The position numbers and the translations under genes are program-made. A stretch of DNA of 64,000 nucleotides, from assembly GCA_011032825.1 (NCBI GenBank), contig JAADJZ010000008.1, positions 1,364,001 to 1,428,000 on the forward strand. Reading direction: 5' to 3'. The notes beneath the pieces are model-generated. The model was not told the origin of the DNA. It did no database searches and was given only the letters and a program-made list of their open reading frames with translations. This DNA is from Massariosphaeria phaeospora. Its lineage: Eukaryota > Ascomycota > Dothideomycetes > Pleosporales. Positions 45,965 to 58,254 of this stretch are shown here, in pieces (position 1 is the first letter of the stretch; each line of letters starts with the position of its first letter).

Positions 45965-46185
45965 TGTAAAGCTAAATAGCTTTACGTAGTTGTTTTCTTT
46001 CGATTAATAGCTACTATAAGCTATAATAGGCTAAACTAGTTACGTACAAAGCTTTTAAAAGTACCTCGCACTAAATTGCTACTAAAACAGCAATTCATTT
46101 CTTTTACAGGCATATACTATTTTTATTACTATACTATTAATTTATTTTAAGTGTTATCAAACCTACGATTAAACGTAGTTTTGCA
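45965..46185 (+). repeat. 3' LTR of Gy1b (221 bp)
   Basis: Starts TGTAAAGC and ends GTTTTGCA, with one A/G difference in the terminal TTACA. Collinear with the other three Gy1 LTRs. Confidence 0.9.
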
Positions 46186-46687
46186 ATTTTAAGCTAAAAA
46201 AGTATAGCTTAAATAAGCTTGTTTATTTGCTTAGGTATTACTTTAGAAGTAAGCAAGTTGTTAACAACATTAATTTTAAGCTTAAGAATTGCATTGATAT
46301 TAAAGTAAAAGTTGTACAGAATCTAGCAATAAGTTAGAAAAAAACAAATAATTAAAAATAGAAAACTTACTACACAACAAGTTTTATAAGTATTATAACA
46401 AGCAAAGTAAGTACTTTTAAAACTACGCTTAAGTAGCATCTAGTAGAGCTCTAATACATAATTTATAATATTAGCGCAGCGAAAGTAAAAATTACTAGCA
46501 GAACAAACAAGCGCGTAGAGCTTTAGGTTTACTTTTTTTAGTTGCTTTTGCTTTTTTCTTTGCAGGTAGTAGAGTTAGCAAGCGCTTATTCTCTTTATTA
46601 AAAGTACTATTTTTAACGTTTTTAATAGCAACTTTAGCAGCGTTACGCTTACGCTTAAACAAACGCGTTGCAAAAACTAGAACTAAA
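46186..46687. other. unassigned AT-rich sequence right of Gy1b
   Basis: No match to the other families was seen. On the minus strand at about 46500-46690 a basic stretch reads KRKRNAAKVAIKNV and PAKKKAKATKKSKPKAL, possibly a nuclear-localisation tail of a degraded transposase. It cannot be assigned. Confidence 0.4.
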
Positions 46688-47080
46688 TACGCTAGCGAAT
46701 AAGTAGAAAGTACTTATTAATAAGTATAAGTTAGGTTATAAGTTGCACAAACTTTTAGTTAAAATTAAGTTAGAGTTAACCTAGCGTAGGTAGAAGTTAA
46801 GTTAGAGTAGTTAAAACTTTAAGTTAAAAGTTAAGTTAGAGTTACCTAAATAGTTAAGAAACTATAATAAATAAATGTAATAAATATACATAGAAAACTT
46901 AATATTAATATAAGTTGTAAATATTATGTAAAACTTAACTACTACTATAAGCTTTAACTACTTTAACTCAACTTTAACTTAAGCTACTTAGTAGCTAGCG
47001 CGAGTTAAAGCTAAAGTTAAGTTAGAGTTTAACGTAAGCTAACTTAACTCTAACTTAACTTCTACTTATTTACTAGCCTA
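46688..47080. mobile_element. hAT-type MITE M3
   Basis: A near-identical relative of M2 and M5 (TACGCTAGCGAATAAGTAGA to TTTACTAGCCTA). The adjoining 8-mers GAACTAAA and GACGAGCT do not match, so unlike the other five MITEs it lacks a target duplication. Confidence 0.85.
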
Positions 47081-47680
47081 GACGAGCTAAGTCGATTGCT
47101 GCAAAAATTACAAAAATCCAATTGCTTTTAGTAGAAGCGCATTTACTTGAAAGTTTTGTAGTTTTAGCTATCGCACTACCTAGCGTCAAAGGCAACTATT
47201 TTAAGTTTATTTTAAATAAGCAACAAATGTTAAACTCTAGCGCTTAATTTAATACTATTCTAATAGCGCTTGAAAATTAATAGCGCTACATAAAATAGTA
47301 AATGCGAAAAAATATTTCAAATAATATTACGAAAATGTAGTGTAGTGCAAAATTTAAAGAAAAAGTAAAAGTTGCTAAGCAAATATAAACTAACTACCTA
47401 AAAATAGCAATATATTAAGCTGAATTTATGCTAATTTAGATAAACTAGCAAACTAGCAGCGCTGCTTAGCGAAGACTTTGAATAGGTAAAGCGCTAGCTA
47501 TAGCTAAAGCTTCTACAGTAGCGCAAAATTAGTACAGCTAAAGTATTTTAAGTTTTGAAGTTCGTTGGCTAATCTTTGGTTGTGCTAAGATAAATAGTAC
47601 TAAAAGCTGCACGTGTACTTTGAGAACTATAGTGCTATATACTCAAATCGTAGTGCCGTTTATTCGTTGCTTTAAACTTA
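47081..47680. other. unassigned sequence between M3 and the pogo D fragment
   Basis: A mixed AT-rich stretch. Short readable pieces exist on the plus strand but no domain or repeat relation was recognised. Confidence 0.35.
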
Positions 47681-48144
47681 ATCTAAAGCTTAAAGTAACG
47701 CTTAACGAACAACGTAACCTAGTTTTTTTTAACTAGTAGCTAGCTTTGCGCTGCGAGTAGTAGGTTAGCTTTATTCTTTAACTTAGCAAGCTTAAGTTGA
47801 AAGCTTTGCGCGTTAAAGTTAACTACATACTTTTTAATTACTATGTTCTCTATTAGACGAAGCTTTATTAAGTTAAGTATGCAATCGCGTTGTAAAAGTT
47901 TTTTAGCAAGCTAATTGCTTAGTATTTTTTAAAAAACGTTGTAGATTAATGCAGCGCGTAGCTAAAAAAGTATTGCGTTGCGTTAGATAGCTTAGATTGC
48001 AAGCTATATTTAGCTTTTATTTAAAACGCATAGCGCGTTGTATAGTTAAGCTATTGCGTAGTAGAAAAAAAAAGTAGGTATTAGTAGAAAGCTTAGCGCA
48101 AGTAAGTAGCTTGCTTAGGTAAGCAACTCGCTAGAGATCTACGT
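47681..48144 (-). mobile_element. truncated pogo type D fragment (D2)
   Basis: It matches the first ~460 bp of D1 in inverse orientation, including the TIR with two GCGAGTTGCTTACCT-type repeats, and ends ACGT at 48144 before TA. Homology stops at about 47681, inside the N-terminal transposase region; the rest is missing. Confidence 0.8.
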
Positions 48145-48171
48145 TAATTTTTATTTTATTTTTCTAATTTA

Positions 48172-50015
48172 ACGTGTTTTATTAGTAAGTCGGCTACTTT
48201 AGTAAGTCGGCTACTAAACCCTAGCGTCGCGCACGCGCAGCGACGTAGTACAACACTACAACAAATTACTATACTATACGCAATAGAATAATATTATTCA
48301 GAAGCAGTACTACTATTTACATTCTCTATTTCTACTTTACAGGTGCGGGAATTATGCTCAATTTCGCTACAACGGCCGCAGCGCTTCTCTGCGCGCACTC
48401 TCTTCGCAAGCGTCTTGCTGTTCTTACAACTACTACCTTTCTTTGCAGCAATTAAGTTAGATACTTTACTAACTGTTAGAGTTTTTTTAACTCGTACGTA
48501 TTGCCTTTTACAGGTTTTACGCTTTGTAAGCTTTTCAATTGCGCTTCGCATACGCGCTTGTTTTTTCTGTAGCAACACTATATTATGCGCTATCTACTGC
48601 GCGCCTTTACTTAGCTGTTGTACCTACTCGTTAAAAGAGCTCGCTAAGAAACCTAAGCGCTTTTGCATTCTCTGTTAAATAAGCGTAGTCTAAGCTTCTA
48701 GCTCTTTTGCGTTGCGCAGCGTTTTTGCTTTCTATGCAGCGTCGTTGCGCTGTAGCAGAGTTAGCGTGCGCAATTTTACATCAAGCTTCGATAACACTGC
48801 ATCTAGGTTAAATAGAACTAATCCAGCGCTTTTAAACCCTGCGCGAGCGTTCTTTTTAGTAAATGTATGCTCGTAGGCAGCTTTAAAGGCTAGTAAAAAA
48901 GTTTCTTTGCTAATGTAGTAGATGTAGTTGCGCGCTAAAACTAAGATACTATCGCTATAAGAGCGCTTCAGCGGCGCGAAGCAGGCAACGTCGAGAAGCT
49001 GCAGCAAGTGCGATAAGTAAGATAGCATGCAAAAAGCAATAATCTTGTTCTCTTTGCAGTAGTCTTAAAAAGCAAGCGAGCAATAGCTTTTGTAGCCGTT
49101 AATAATAAGTAGCCTGTACGCTCTTACAGACTTTGCATGCGTATTAAAGTGTTTAAGCTAGTTAACCCCAAGATCGTTGCTCGTCTAGCTATTTAGACTA
49201 ACTTAAATAACCTAGTTGCGTAGTATTCCTAGCTCAAACTAAGTAGAGATTAGAACTTTGCTAGCGAAGATAATAAAAAGTAAAATGCGCTTTCCCGTCG
49301 CGCTGACAGCTTGTATTAGAGTAGTCTATTTGCAATCGCTAGGCTGTAGTTTCTTTGCTTTTTTAGGCTTATCTAAGCTTGTTACTACGAGCTAAGACGT
49401 AATCTTGCCTATTAAAAAGCCTAATTCATCAAAGTTCCAGGTATTCTTATTAAGGATACTGTACTTCGCCTTTACCAATTGAACTAGGCTGAACTAGGGC
49501 TCGATAACTGCTAGGTCTTTGCAGGCAGCTCGCTAGCGATTGTACAAACGGCTCTATCGCGTTCGCAGCTCAAAAGTACGCTTGATAAACCTATCAACCT
49601 AGCACTTGCTAGTAGGGTTGCATCTGCGCTCTTTTAGCAGTCTATCTGCTATATCTTGTATGTGTGCCTTCAAGAGCAGTAGACTTTGTAAAGATTCGTT
49701 AAGTATACGCTGCACAATTGCCTTCTTTTCTAGTTTTGTAAGGCGCTTTGATTTCGGCTCGCAGTCGCGTCAAGAGCGTTTTCTAGCGCGTTGGTTTTAA
49801 ATTGTTAATTAAGAAACTTTGTAGACTGCAGCAGCGCGCTTTTTGCTTTAAATCTGCTTAGATTGAATATTAGAGATAGCAATATATATATTGCTTTTAG
49901 TATAGGTACTTTGCGCGTTGTGTTGTTGAGACATTACGTGTTGTTGCCGCGCAGTCGCTGCGCTGGTGTTTAGTAGCCAACTTACTAAGGTAGCCGACTT
50001 ACTAATGAAACACGT
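48172..50015 (-). mobile_element. pogo/Fot1-like transposon F1
   Basis: The 1844-bp element lies between TA 48170-48171 and 50016-50017. TIRs begin ACGTGTTTTATTAGTAAGTC, with two tandem AGTAAGTCGGCTAC units. It has exactly the same length as F2 in opposite orientation and is clearly richer in GC than its surroundings, so it is a late arrival. Confidence 0.95.
48294..49934 (-). pseudogene. pogo/Fot1-type transposase of F1
   Basis: A single frame from ATG (complement 49932-49934) to TAA (complement 48294-48296), 546 codons plus stop, no indel. The first catalytic segment NFDELGFLIGKI is intact. The second reads LLLINGYKSYCSLAF (Asp to Asn). HLLQLLDVACFAPLKRSYSD follows. The C-terminal knuckle CGRCSEIEHNSRTC keeps all four ligands. 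Fewer than about 25 TAA/TAG codons interrupt it. Open stretches on the plus strand (48343-48678, 49606-49800) are shadows. Confidence 0.92.
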
Positions 50016-50017
50016 TA

Positions 50018-51311
50018 TCTATTTATCTATATATATAAAATATATATACAAATACTTTTATATATTATTTTCTAAGCTAATAGATATCTAAAGTAGCAAT
50101 TTTAGTTAGATAACGCTAGAATTTATACTACTTCTATGTAACGTTTTAGCTTAGTTTAAAAGAAATAATATTATACTTTACTTTTATTCTTTTTATAGTC
50201 TAGACCTAGCTTTTATTAAAAATATATAAGCTATGCTTAAAAGTAGCTTATATAAAAGAGAAAAAAAGTTTTTAACTATAAAAGCTATATTAGGAAAAGT
50301 ATAAACATGTAGAATTCTAGTTACTACGTGAAATTGCTGTTATAGCGCTTGCATAGCTTCTACGTTTTCTACACGCTTTTTACAGCAGTTACGCTTGTTA
50401 CGTTGCTTATGTAATTATATAAAAATTATATAAAAATTCTCCTAGCTTCTTTCTTTAAAACGCACTAAAAATTATAATTGTAGCTAGTCTATCTATAGAG
50501 ATGTTAAATAAAGAAAATAAAATTTCTAGAAATAGTAATGTTCTTCGCTAAAAGAAATACTAGCTAATGCTCTAGCTATTTAGCTATTATAAAATTCTTA
50601 AAATTTTCTTTACTCTAGGTAGGTAAAACTCTAAGCTTACAATATTATATATTACTGTATTATATTATACTATTGTACGTACATAGTAGATAGATAATTA
50701 ACTTTAAAATAAAAAAAGTTACTAAGTTTAAATCTCTATATCTCTACAGCTAGACTAGCTATAATTAAAAAATTTAGCGCATTTTAAAGAGAAAAGCTAG
50801 AAAAATGTTTTATAAACTTAGAAAAAATTACGTAAACAACGTAATAGGCCTAAAATAGCTGTAACATAGTTGTAGAATACAGCAACTTAAAATACAAAAC
50901 GTAAAAACGTAACAAACGTAGAAATACTATAACATAGCTGTAACAAGTCTAACAGCTTTAAAATAAAATAGAAAACTTTTTCTAATATAGTATTACTTCT
51001 ATACAAGTATATAAAAAAGCTATAATTATTTGTATCTAGTATAGTTAAAACTTTATATAGCTGTAGATTATATAAGCTTACTTTACGTAACGTTTATACG
51101 TAGCTATAAAGTTTTTTATTTTATTTATATATAAATTAAAAGTATATAGTACTAAGAATACTATTATATTAACTTTTTTTCTTTATATACTATATATACT
51201 ATACAAACTTCTACTACTTACCTATAACGTGTTAATTCTATTATTAGCTAGCTGTAAAGTTTATTTAATAATAATAATAATTTAGTAAGCTTTACTTTAA
51301 GAAAGTATAGA
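50018..51311. other. extremely AT-rich sequence, no gene seen
   Basis: ATATATA runs, few GC bases and no coding signal on either strand. It may be the oldest, most mutated repeat material; pogo C1 and D1 are inserted in its continuation. No relation to the other families was seen. Confidence 0.6.
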
Positions 51312-51313
51312 TA

Positions 51314-53187
51314 ACGTACTCTACAAGCGAGTTAGTTATACAAGCAAGTTAGTTACTTTGCTAAAACTCTACTAAAACGTATAGTTGCAAATAGTAAAAT
51401 AGCAATAGCTTAACAACAACATAAGCAATTTAAATTTAAAAAAAGCACGTATACAGCTTGCGCTTTAGGCTATTAAACAAAATGCAACTTTTTTTTAACA
51501 ACGCGCTGCAGCTATCTACAACGTTTTTTAAACAACACTTAGCAATTAACGCGCTAAAAGGTAGTTTCAACGCAATTGCGCGCTTAACTTAGCAAATCTT
51601 TGTCTAATAAAAAAGAAAATAATTGTTTAGCATATACTTAATTTTAACGCGCAAGAATTTCTACTACGACTTGCTACTATAAAGAATATAGCTAATCTAC
51701 TACGCAAAAAGCGTAGCTAACTACTAGTAAGCGTTAACTAAGCTTCAACTTTCGTCAAACGTTGCTTTAAGCTTTAAGTTAAGTTTAATTGCAAGTACAA
51801 CTACAAGCGAGCTTTTTGCAAAAAATTTAAAGTTATACAAAGCTAGTTTTAACTTGTAAAGAATACAAAAGCTAAGTACAGTATTTTTAACAAAAACACT
51901 TACAACTTTAACAAGTTTAGTTTTATAATAGGCATAATATTAACTATAGTAGTAGTTATAAGCTCTAAGCGTTGAAAACGACTAAAAAGCGTTTAGCAAA
52001 GCAATTGCAAGTAGACTACAGTAATTCAAAGTATTAACGCAACTAAGTAAGCAATTCTACTTTTTGTTATTTTTTAAAGCAAGAACTACTTTTTTGCTTA
52101 GTACAAGAAAAATAGCCTACTTTGCAACTAGGTTATTGCAGTTTCTAAGAATAGCTAGACAACAAACAAGCTTAGTTTAAAGTAGCTAAAGCACTTTAAC
52201 GCTTACACAAAAAAAAGAACTATAAAAAACTATTGTCTGCTTATTATTAACAGCTACGAAAGCTACGACTCGCTTAAGTTCTAGTAGTACTACAAAAAAA
52301 ACAAAATTATTACTCTTTGCATGCTTTTTTACTTGTTGTAATTTTTGTAGTTTTTTAATGTAAGTTGTTTCTTGCTATTGAAAAAAGCGTATAGGCGCTA
52401 AGCTAAGAACCTAATGCGCAACAGAATTAACTACATTATTAAACTTAAGTTCTTGCCGTACTTTATTAGTGCTTTTAAAAATGCTATTACTAAAAGCAAT
52501 ATCTAAAAAAGCTTTCAAAGTGCTAGCTTGCTTCTACTTAACTTAAAAGCAGTAATATTAAAGCTTAATATTTGCTTTTGTACGCTTATACTACCTACTA
52601 CTAATGTTGCGCTCTAAGTATCTAAAACTCTAAGCAATACTTTAAAATTTAAGTTGCAATTAACGCTAATTTAAAAAAAAATTTAACAACACGTTAATAG
52701 CTCGCTTACTTACATAGTTAATGCAGTTAAAAAGCTTGCTAAAAGCGCAAAAATAATAGCGCATTCTTTAGTGTTAATAAGCAACTAAGTTAAAAAGCTT
52801 TAAGTAGCTAACAAAGCTGCTTTGCGTTGTAAATTGCGCAAAAGAAAGCGTATACAAGCTAAAAAAACTCTTACAGCTAAAAAAAGCGTGCGCTTAACTA
52901 CTTTAAAAGAGTTTACAGCGCGCAGTAATAAAAAAAAAGCAAAAAAAAGCGCGCGCGCTAAGAGCAGCGAGCTAACTCAAAGGCACTATAAGCGCTATAG
53001 CAAAGCTAAACACAACTTGCGCACATGTAAATAAGTTAAAAAAATAGCTTTTAATTAATATACTCTACTATGTAGTACTATACAAAACTATTAAAGTGCA
53101 ACTCTACTATTTGCAATAATACGTTTTAGTAAAGTTTTAGCAAAGTAACTAACTTGCTTATGTAACTAACTCGCTTGTAGAGTACGT
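51314..53187 (+). mobile_element. pogo/Fot1-like transposon C1
   Basis: The 1874-bp element lies between TA 51312-51313 and 53188-53189. TIRs begin ACGTACTCTACAAGCGAGTT and hold two tandem units of the form AGCGAGTTAGTTAC. It is strongly degraded. Confidence 0.93.
51405..53058 (+). pseudogene. pogo/Fot1-type transposase of C1
   Basis: The start is now ATA (51405-51407). A frameshift lies in the first ~50 codons. The DDE core and the C-terminal stretch 52822-53034 follow (KKSVRLTTLKEFTARSNKK). The knuckle YKRYSKAKHNLRTC has lost two Cys to Tyr, and HFN/NSYESYDS-type segments mark the core. Stops are TAA/TAG. Confidence 0.82.
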
Positions 53188-53189
53188 TA

Positions 53190-53474
53190 ACTATATACTT
53201 TTTATTTTTAAGCGTTAGTAGAACTATAAAAACGCTAAGAGGTACTATACTAAGTACTAGTAATATATTATCTAGTACTTTATTTCTATTAAGCTTTAAA
53301 TACTAACTTTTAAAATATACAAAATAATTAGAAATAAATCTAGTTAAGCTAAAAATTAAAGTTATTATATTTTTAGGCCTATAATATAACATATATAAAA
53401 ACTAAGCAAAAATATGCGCGTTCTTAAAGTCTAATCTAACACTTTTACTAAGTTTTCGTGTTTTTTTTCTTTGG
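53190..53474. other. AT-rich spacer between C1 and D1
   Basis: Similar in composition to 50018-51311 and probably the same host segment. Nothing recognisable. Confidence 0.5.
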
Positions 53475-53476
53475 TA

Positions 53477-55357
53477 ACGTAGATTTTTAGCGAGTTGCTT
53501 ACCTAGGCGAGTTGCTTACCTGCGCTAAGCTTTTTACCAACACTTGCTTTTTTTTTTCTACTACGCGATAGCTTAACTACACAACGCGCTACGCGCTTCA
53601 AACAAAAGCTAAATACAGCTTGCGATCTAGGCTATTTAACGCAACGCAACACTTTTTTAGCAACGCGCTGCATTAATCTACAACGTTCTTTAAAAAACAC
53701 TAAGCAATTAGCTTGCTAAAAAACTCTTACAACGCAATTGCACACTTAACTTAATAAAGCTTCGTTTAACAAAAAACACAGTAATTAAAAAGTATGCTGT
53801 TAACTTTAACGCGCGAAGCTTTCTACTTAGGCCTGCTAGGTTAGAGAATAAAGCTAACCTACTACTCGCAGCGCAGAGCTAGCTACTAGTTAAAAAAAAC
53901 TAGGTTACGTTGTTCGTCAAGCGTTACTCTAAGCTTTAGATTAAGTTTAATTAAAAGTACAACTATAAAAAAGCTCTTTGTAAGAATTTTAAGCTTGTAG
54001 CTAACTAGTTTAAGCTTGTAGCAAACATAAAAGCTAAGTACAGCGTAGTAAACGAGAATACTTACAACTTTAATAAAACGAGCTTTATAATAGGCTAGAT
54101 TTTAACAAGTGCAGTAATTACTAGCTTAGAGCGTTAAAAATAGCTAAAAACAGTGTAGCAAAGTAATAGAAAGTAAACAATAGTAGTACAAAGCGTCAAC
54201 GCAATAAAGTAAGCTATTTTACTTTTTATTATTTTTTAGAGCAAGAACTACTTCTTTGCCTAGTACGAGAAGAATAGCTTACTTTGCAACTAAGTTATCG
54301 CAGTTTTGAAAAACAGCTAGACAAACAACGAGCTAGGTTTAGAGTAGTTAAAGCACTTTAACGCTTATACAAAGAAACGTACTGTTAAAATAGTACGTTT
54401 ACTTTTTATTAACGGCTATAAGAGCTATAACTCGCTCGCTTTCTAGCAGTACTACAAAAATAACAGCATTATTACTTTTTGCATGCTTCTTTACTCGTTG
54501 CACTTTTTGCAGCTTTTTAATGTTAGCTGTTTTGCGCCTTTAAAAAAGGCGTACGGCTGCTAAGCTAAAAATCTAATGCGCAACTAAATTAACTACATTA
54601 CTAAACTTAAGTTTCTGCTATGCTTTATTAGCGCTTACAACGCTTTTATTACAAAAAGCAATATCTAAAAAAGCTTTTAAAGTGCTAGATTAGTTCTATT
54701 CAACCTAGAAGCAGTAATTTCGAAGCTTAACGTGCAACTTTGCACTCTACTATTACCTACTATAGAGAACAGTTTCTAGTAGTCTCAAACTCTAAGCAAT
54801 ACTCTAGAATTTAAGTCGCAATTAACGCTAATTTGAGAGAGAATTCAAAAGCATGTAGATAGCTTTTTTACTTTAATAGTTAATGCTTTTGCAAAGCTTT
54901 TTAAAGGCGCAAAGTATGCAGCAGCTTCTATGCTGCTACTACGCAACTAAGTTGCTAAACTTTAAGCTGCTAACGAAGCTTTTTTGCAACAAAAATTGCA
55001 CAAAAGAAAGCGTGTGCAGCAAAAGAGTACTTTTATAGTTAAAAAAAGCGTGCGCTTAACAGCCCTTAAGGCGTTTAAAACGCGCAGTAATAAAAAAAAA
55101 GCAAAGAAAAAAGCTCGTAGTAATGCTAGTAATTAGAGCAGCTAGCTTTTAAAACGCTGTAGACGCTGCGGCAAGCTAGAGCACGATAAGCGCACGTGTA
55201 GGTTAAATGCAGCAGTTAATTTTAAGTAATTTAAGTTATTTTAACCTATACTAGGTGCTAGAGAGAAAGTAGTAGAAAGAAAAAAGTAGGTAGTAGAAAG
55301 AAAGCTTGGCGCAAGTAAGCAACTCGCTTAGGTAAGCAACTCGCTAGAGATCTACGT
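53477..55357 (+). mobile_element. pogo/Fot1-like transposon D1
   Basis: The 1881-bp element lies between TA 53475-53476 and 55358-55359. TIRs begin ACGTAGAT and contain two tandem GCGAGTTGCTTACCT units before TGCGC-AAGCTTT. D2 at 47681 is a fragment of the same family. Confidence 0.94.
53568..55229 (+). pseudogene. pogo/Fot1-type transposase of D1
   Basis: From ATA 53568 (former ATG) to TAA 55227-55229, 1662 nt, 553 codons with no net frameshift. The core shows YNFNKTSFIIG (Asp to Asn), LLFINGYKSYNSLAF and FLQLFNVSCFAPLKKAY. The C-terminal knuckle CRRCGKLEHDKRTC is complete. Many TAA/TAG codons are present. Domain order and length match A1 and F1. Confidence 0.88.
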
Positions 55358-55834
55358 TACTAAGCAATTAACTACGATTATAGAGTTTTATTTCTATTTA
55401 TCTAGTACGTTAATAGAGCATACTAAAGCGCCTATAGCTTTACACCTTGTTAAGAAACTAAAGAATAAAAAAAAGTATGCAGCAAAATCGTTAGCTTTCG
55501 AACATTTTTGGTTTGTGTAGTGTATTTTTTTCGCTTTACTATACTTGTGCGCGCAGCGACTTACGTTGCGTAGCAATCTACGAACACTAAAATACTAGAC
55601 AAGCTACTAACATTAACGCATTGTAACTTTACTACTATAGCACTAATTAATAACGCAATTGTAGCAATTAAATTGCTAAAACTAAAAGAACATTTTACAT
55701 TTTGCGCAATTGCTTGCTAGTTTAGTATATCGCATGCTACGCTAAGCTAAAAACACTAAAGTCGTTAGCGCCTACGAAAAATTAAAAATTGCAATTAATA
55801 ATTACTTAGCTAGCAACAAAGGTATAAGCTTATA

Positions 55835-57685
55835 ACGTATTAAATTACTAAGCTAGCTAGATTACCAAGCTAGCTACTTTTTCTTAGCACAACCAACTTA
55901 TTTTAAAGAACATTAAACTAATTGCTATTAAACAAGAAACTTGCGTACGTCGTGCTAGCTCTAGATTTAAAAGCTTTTTCTGTATTCTTTTAGCAAGTTT
56001 GAGCATTGTGCTTTGTATTACTATAGTTTTTACAACGCCGTAGAGCTAGTTGTGCTCTTTTTTAACTCTTTTTACTACGCGCTTTCTTTAATAGCTAAAG
56101 TGCTGTAAACGCTTTAGCAGCTACTTGCGCTAATCTATTACCATACTCTATTGTACTACTTGTTTAAATTTGCTTTTGTTTTTGTAATTTTTTTCTTGTT
56201 GCTTCTTTAATAGTTTTTTTAAAGCTAGAAATTCAATTGCGCATTAGCTTAACTTAATAAGCTATTTAGTAGAACTTTTTAACAAGCTAGTTAACTCTAT
56301 TCTTTAGAGATAATAGAAAGAAACTAAGCTTAGTAGTAATAAGCTTTAATTGCGATTCAAATTTAAGCGTATTGCTTGAAGTTTTTAACTGCTACGGCGT
56401 TTCTAGTGCGAAGAGTAGTAGCAAAGTACGTAGTTGTACTTTAAAGCAATTAAGTACTACTTGCGTATTAATAGAAACTAGCTTTAAAACTTTAAAAGCT
56501 TTCTTACAGTTATTTGTTGTAAACACTTTAAAAAACGCGTTTCTAAAGGCTAGCAGAAAGCTTTCTTTGTTAATATAAAAAACGCGCTAGCGCGCTAAGT
56601 TTCAAACGCGTTAAAAGTTCTTTAGCTTTAGCAGCGAAAAGCAAACTACATCTAGTAGCTAGAGAATATAAAATAAATAAGCTAGCATGCAAAGCGTAAA
56701 AATCTTGTTTTTAAAGCAATAGTTTTTAAAATTCTAAAATTAGTAGCTCTTATAGCCGTTTAGAATAAGTAGCTAATACTTCTCTACTTAACGCGCTTTT
56801 GTATGCGCGTTAAAATGCTTTAACTATTTAAAACTAAAAGCGTTGTTTGTCTAGCTGTTTTTAAAAACTAAAAGCTTTTAATTGCTAAAAATAAAATTCT
56901 TTTTGTACTATGCTAAAATGTAAACGCGCTTTTTGTAGATAATAAACAGCGAGATTGCGTACCTTGCGGCGCAAATGCTTTAAATAACTATTACCTACTC
57001 TCAATTGCCTAGCTAGATTAGATTAAGTTGAGTACGTTTTTAAAAGCTTGTAACAACTTTTATAAACTTAATTACGCTTATTTAGAAACTAGTTTTATTA
57101 AAGTTGTACACGTTATTCTCGTAGATGCTGTACTTAGCTTTAGTATTCTCAACAAGCTTAAACTACGCGCTAATTACTTTAGAATTTTCTTGTTGTATTC
57201 TTTGCTAATTTTTTGCTTAATTAAAAGCTATCTTGAGCTCGCTTAAACGCGATACAAATCTTGTAACCTATTTTTTACCTACTAGCTTTCTACTTTGCGT
57301 AGCTATTAGTTTATTTTCTATATTTTTTACCTTAGACAGCTAGAAGGCAAATTCTTGCAAATTAAAGTTAAGAATATGTTGAACAATTGTTTGCTCTTTA
57401 GTTGCAGTAAGTTTCTAGCAATTAAGTTGTGTTTTTAAAGTTAAAATGCGATTCTATTAAGCTAATTAGAAAGTTTCTAGTAATTAACTTTAAACGATGC
57501 AGCAGCGCGTTGTAGACTTTAGAATTAACTAGCTTTATAAGCTTAGATTGCGATATTAATTCTACTTTCTTGTTTAGTAAGTATTGCGTTGCTTAGTTGA
57601 AGCATCGTAAGCTGATAATAGAGTTAATAGTGTTAAGAAAAATTAGCTAGCTTAGTAATCTAGCTGGCTTGGTAATTTAATACGT
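55835..57685 (-). mobile_element. pogo type B element B2
   Basis: The 1851-bp element lies between TA 55833-55834 and 57686-57687, within G1. TIRs begin ACGTATTAAATTAC and carry two units related to AAGCTAGCTAGATTACC, a different TIR unit from B1 although the transposases are alike. Confidence 0.93.
55919..57605 (-). pseudogene. pogo type B transposase of B2
   Basis: ATG (complement 57603-57605, MLQLSNAILT) to TAG (complement 55919-55921), 1687 nt, implying a small indel relative to B1. The order is helix-turn-helix, DDE core, basic linker, knuckle. Plus-strand open stretches 56372-56578 and 57028-57246 are antisense shadows. Confidence 0.86.
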
Positions 57686-58254
57686 TAGAGTATATTAAAA
57701 GTTTAACAAAGCAAAAGCTACTACCTACAAAAGAAATGCTACGAAATTTTGCTACTAAGATTGCTTACGAAAGCGCGTTAGATGCCTAGATTACGCGCTT
57801 TTTAAGCTAAAACTATAAGCATTTTATTTCTAAATACACTACTAAGATAAACGCTACACGCTACAAAGTTAACTCTAAAGAAAAGTATAAAACGTACTTT
57901 AAGCTACTGTACTTAGAAATTACTTAGTATAGCTTAAAGCCGCGTTACATGTACAATATAAATAAAAAAAGCTTTATAATTAGTATACTTATTTGCTTTA
58001 AACAAGTGTTTAGCCGTTAAATGTAAAAGCAAAAGAAAGTAACTGCAACTCTTTAAAATAGCTTTTGTAAGTAAATTACGTTTCTCGCAACTATTTGCGC
58101 TAATAAAAGTGCTTTTTTACCTAGCATTATCTACTAGTTAGCGAACAGCTTACTGCAAGCTTTATAAGTAGCCGCTATTAAAGCTAAAAAATACAACGTT
58201 TTCGTAGCTTTATTTCTATTTAGATAAACGAATAACGATATTAGTAAGCTAGTA

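Larger units (their letters stand above)
36491..46185 (+). mobile_element. Ty3/gypsy chromovirus-like element, copy Gy1b
   Basis: A second copy of Gy1, collinear with Gy1a apart from pogo B1 in the 5' LTR and MITE M2 in the 3' region; it lacks the A1 insertion. Differences from Gy1a are overwhelmingly transitions. The sequences flanking the two LTRs share no 5-bp duplication and the right flank is not type B pogo, so the copy or its surroundings have been rearranged. Confidence 0.92.

Noticed and set aside
48343..48678. 111-residue plus-strand open frame, similar to 61916-62179 minus
   Set aside because: Antisense to the F transposase C-terminus with its zinc knuckle.
49606..49800. Plus-strand open frame, similar to the minus-strand one at 60800-60988
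   Set aside because: Antisense to the helix-turn-helix region of the F1 and F2 transposases, whose sense frame is continuous over 546 codons.
50018..51311. Centromere or replication-origin candidate because of extreme AT content
   Set aside because: No repeat unit, gene or motif supports this; old RIPed repeat is a simpler explanation.
55394..55576. 60-residue minus-strand open frame upstream of G1
   Set aside because: No recognisable domain, no start context, and located in degraded repeat sequence.
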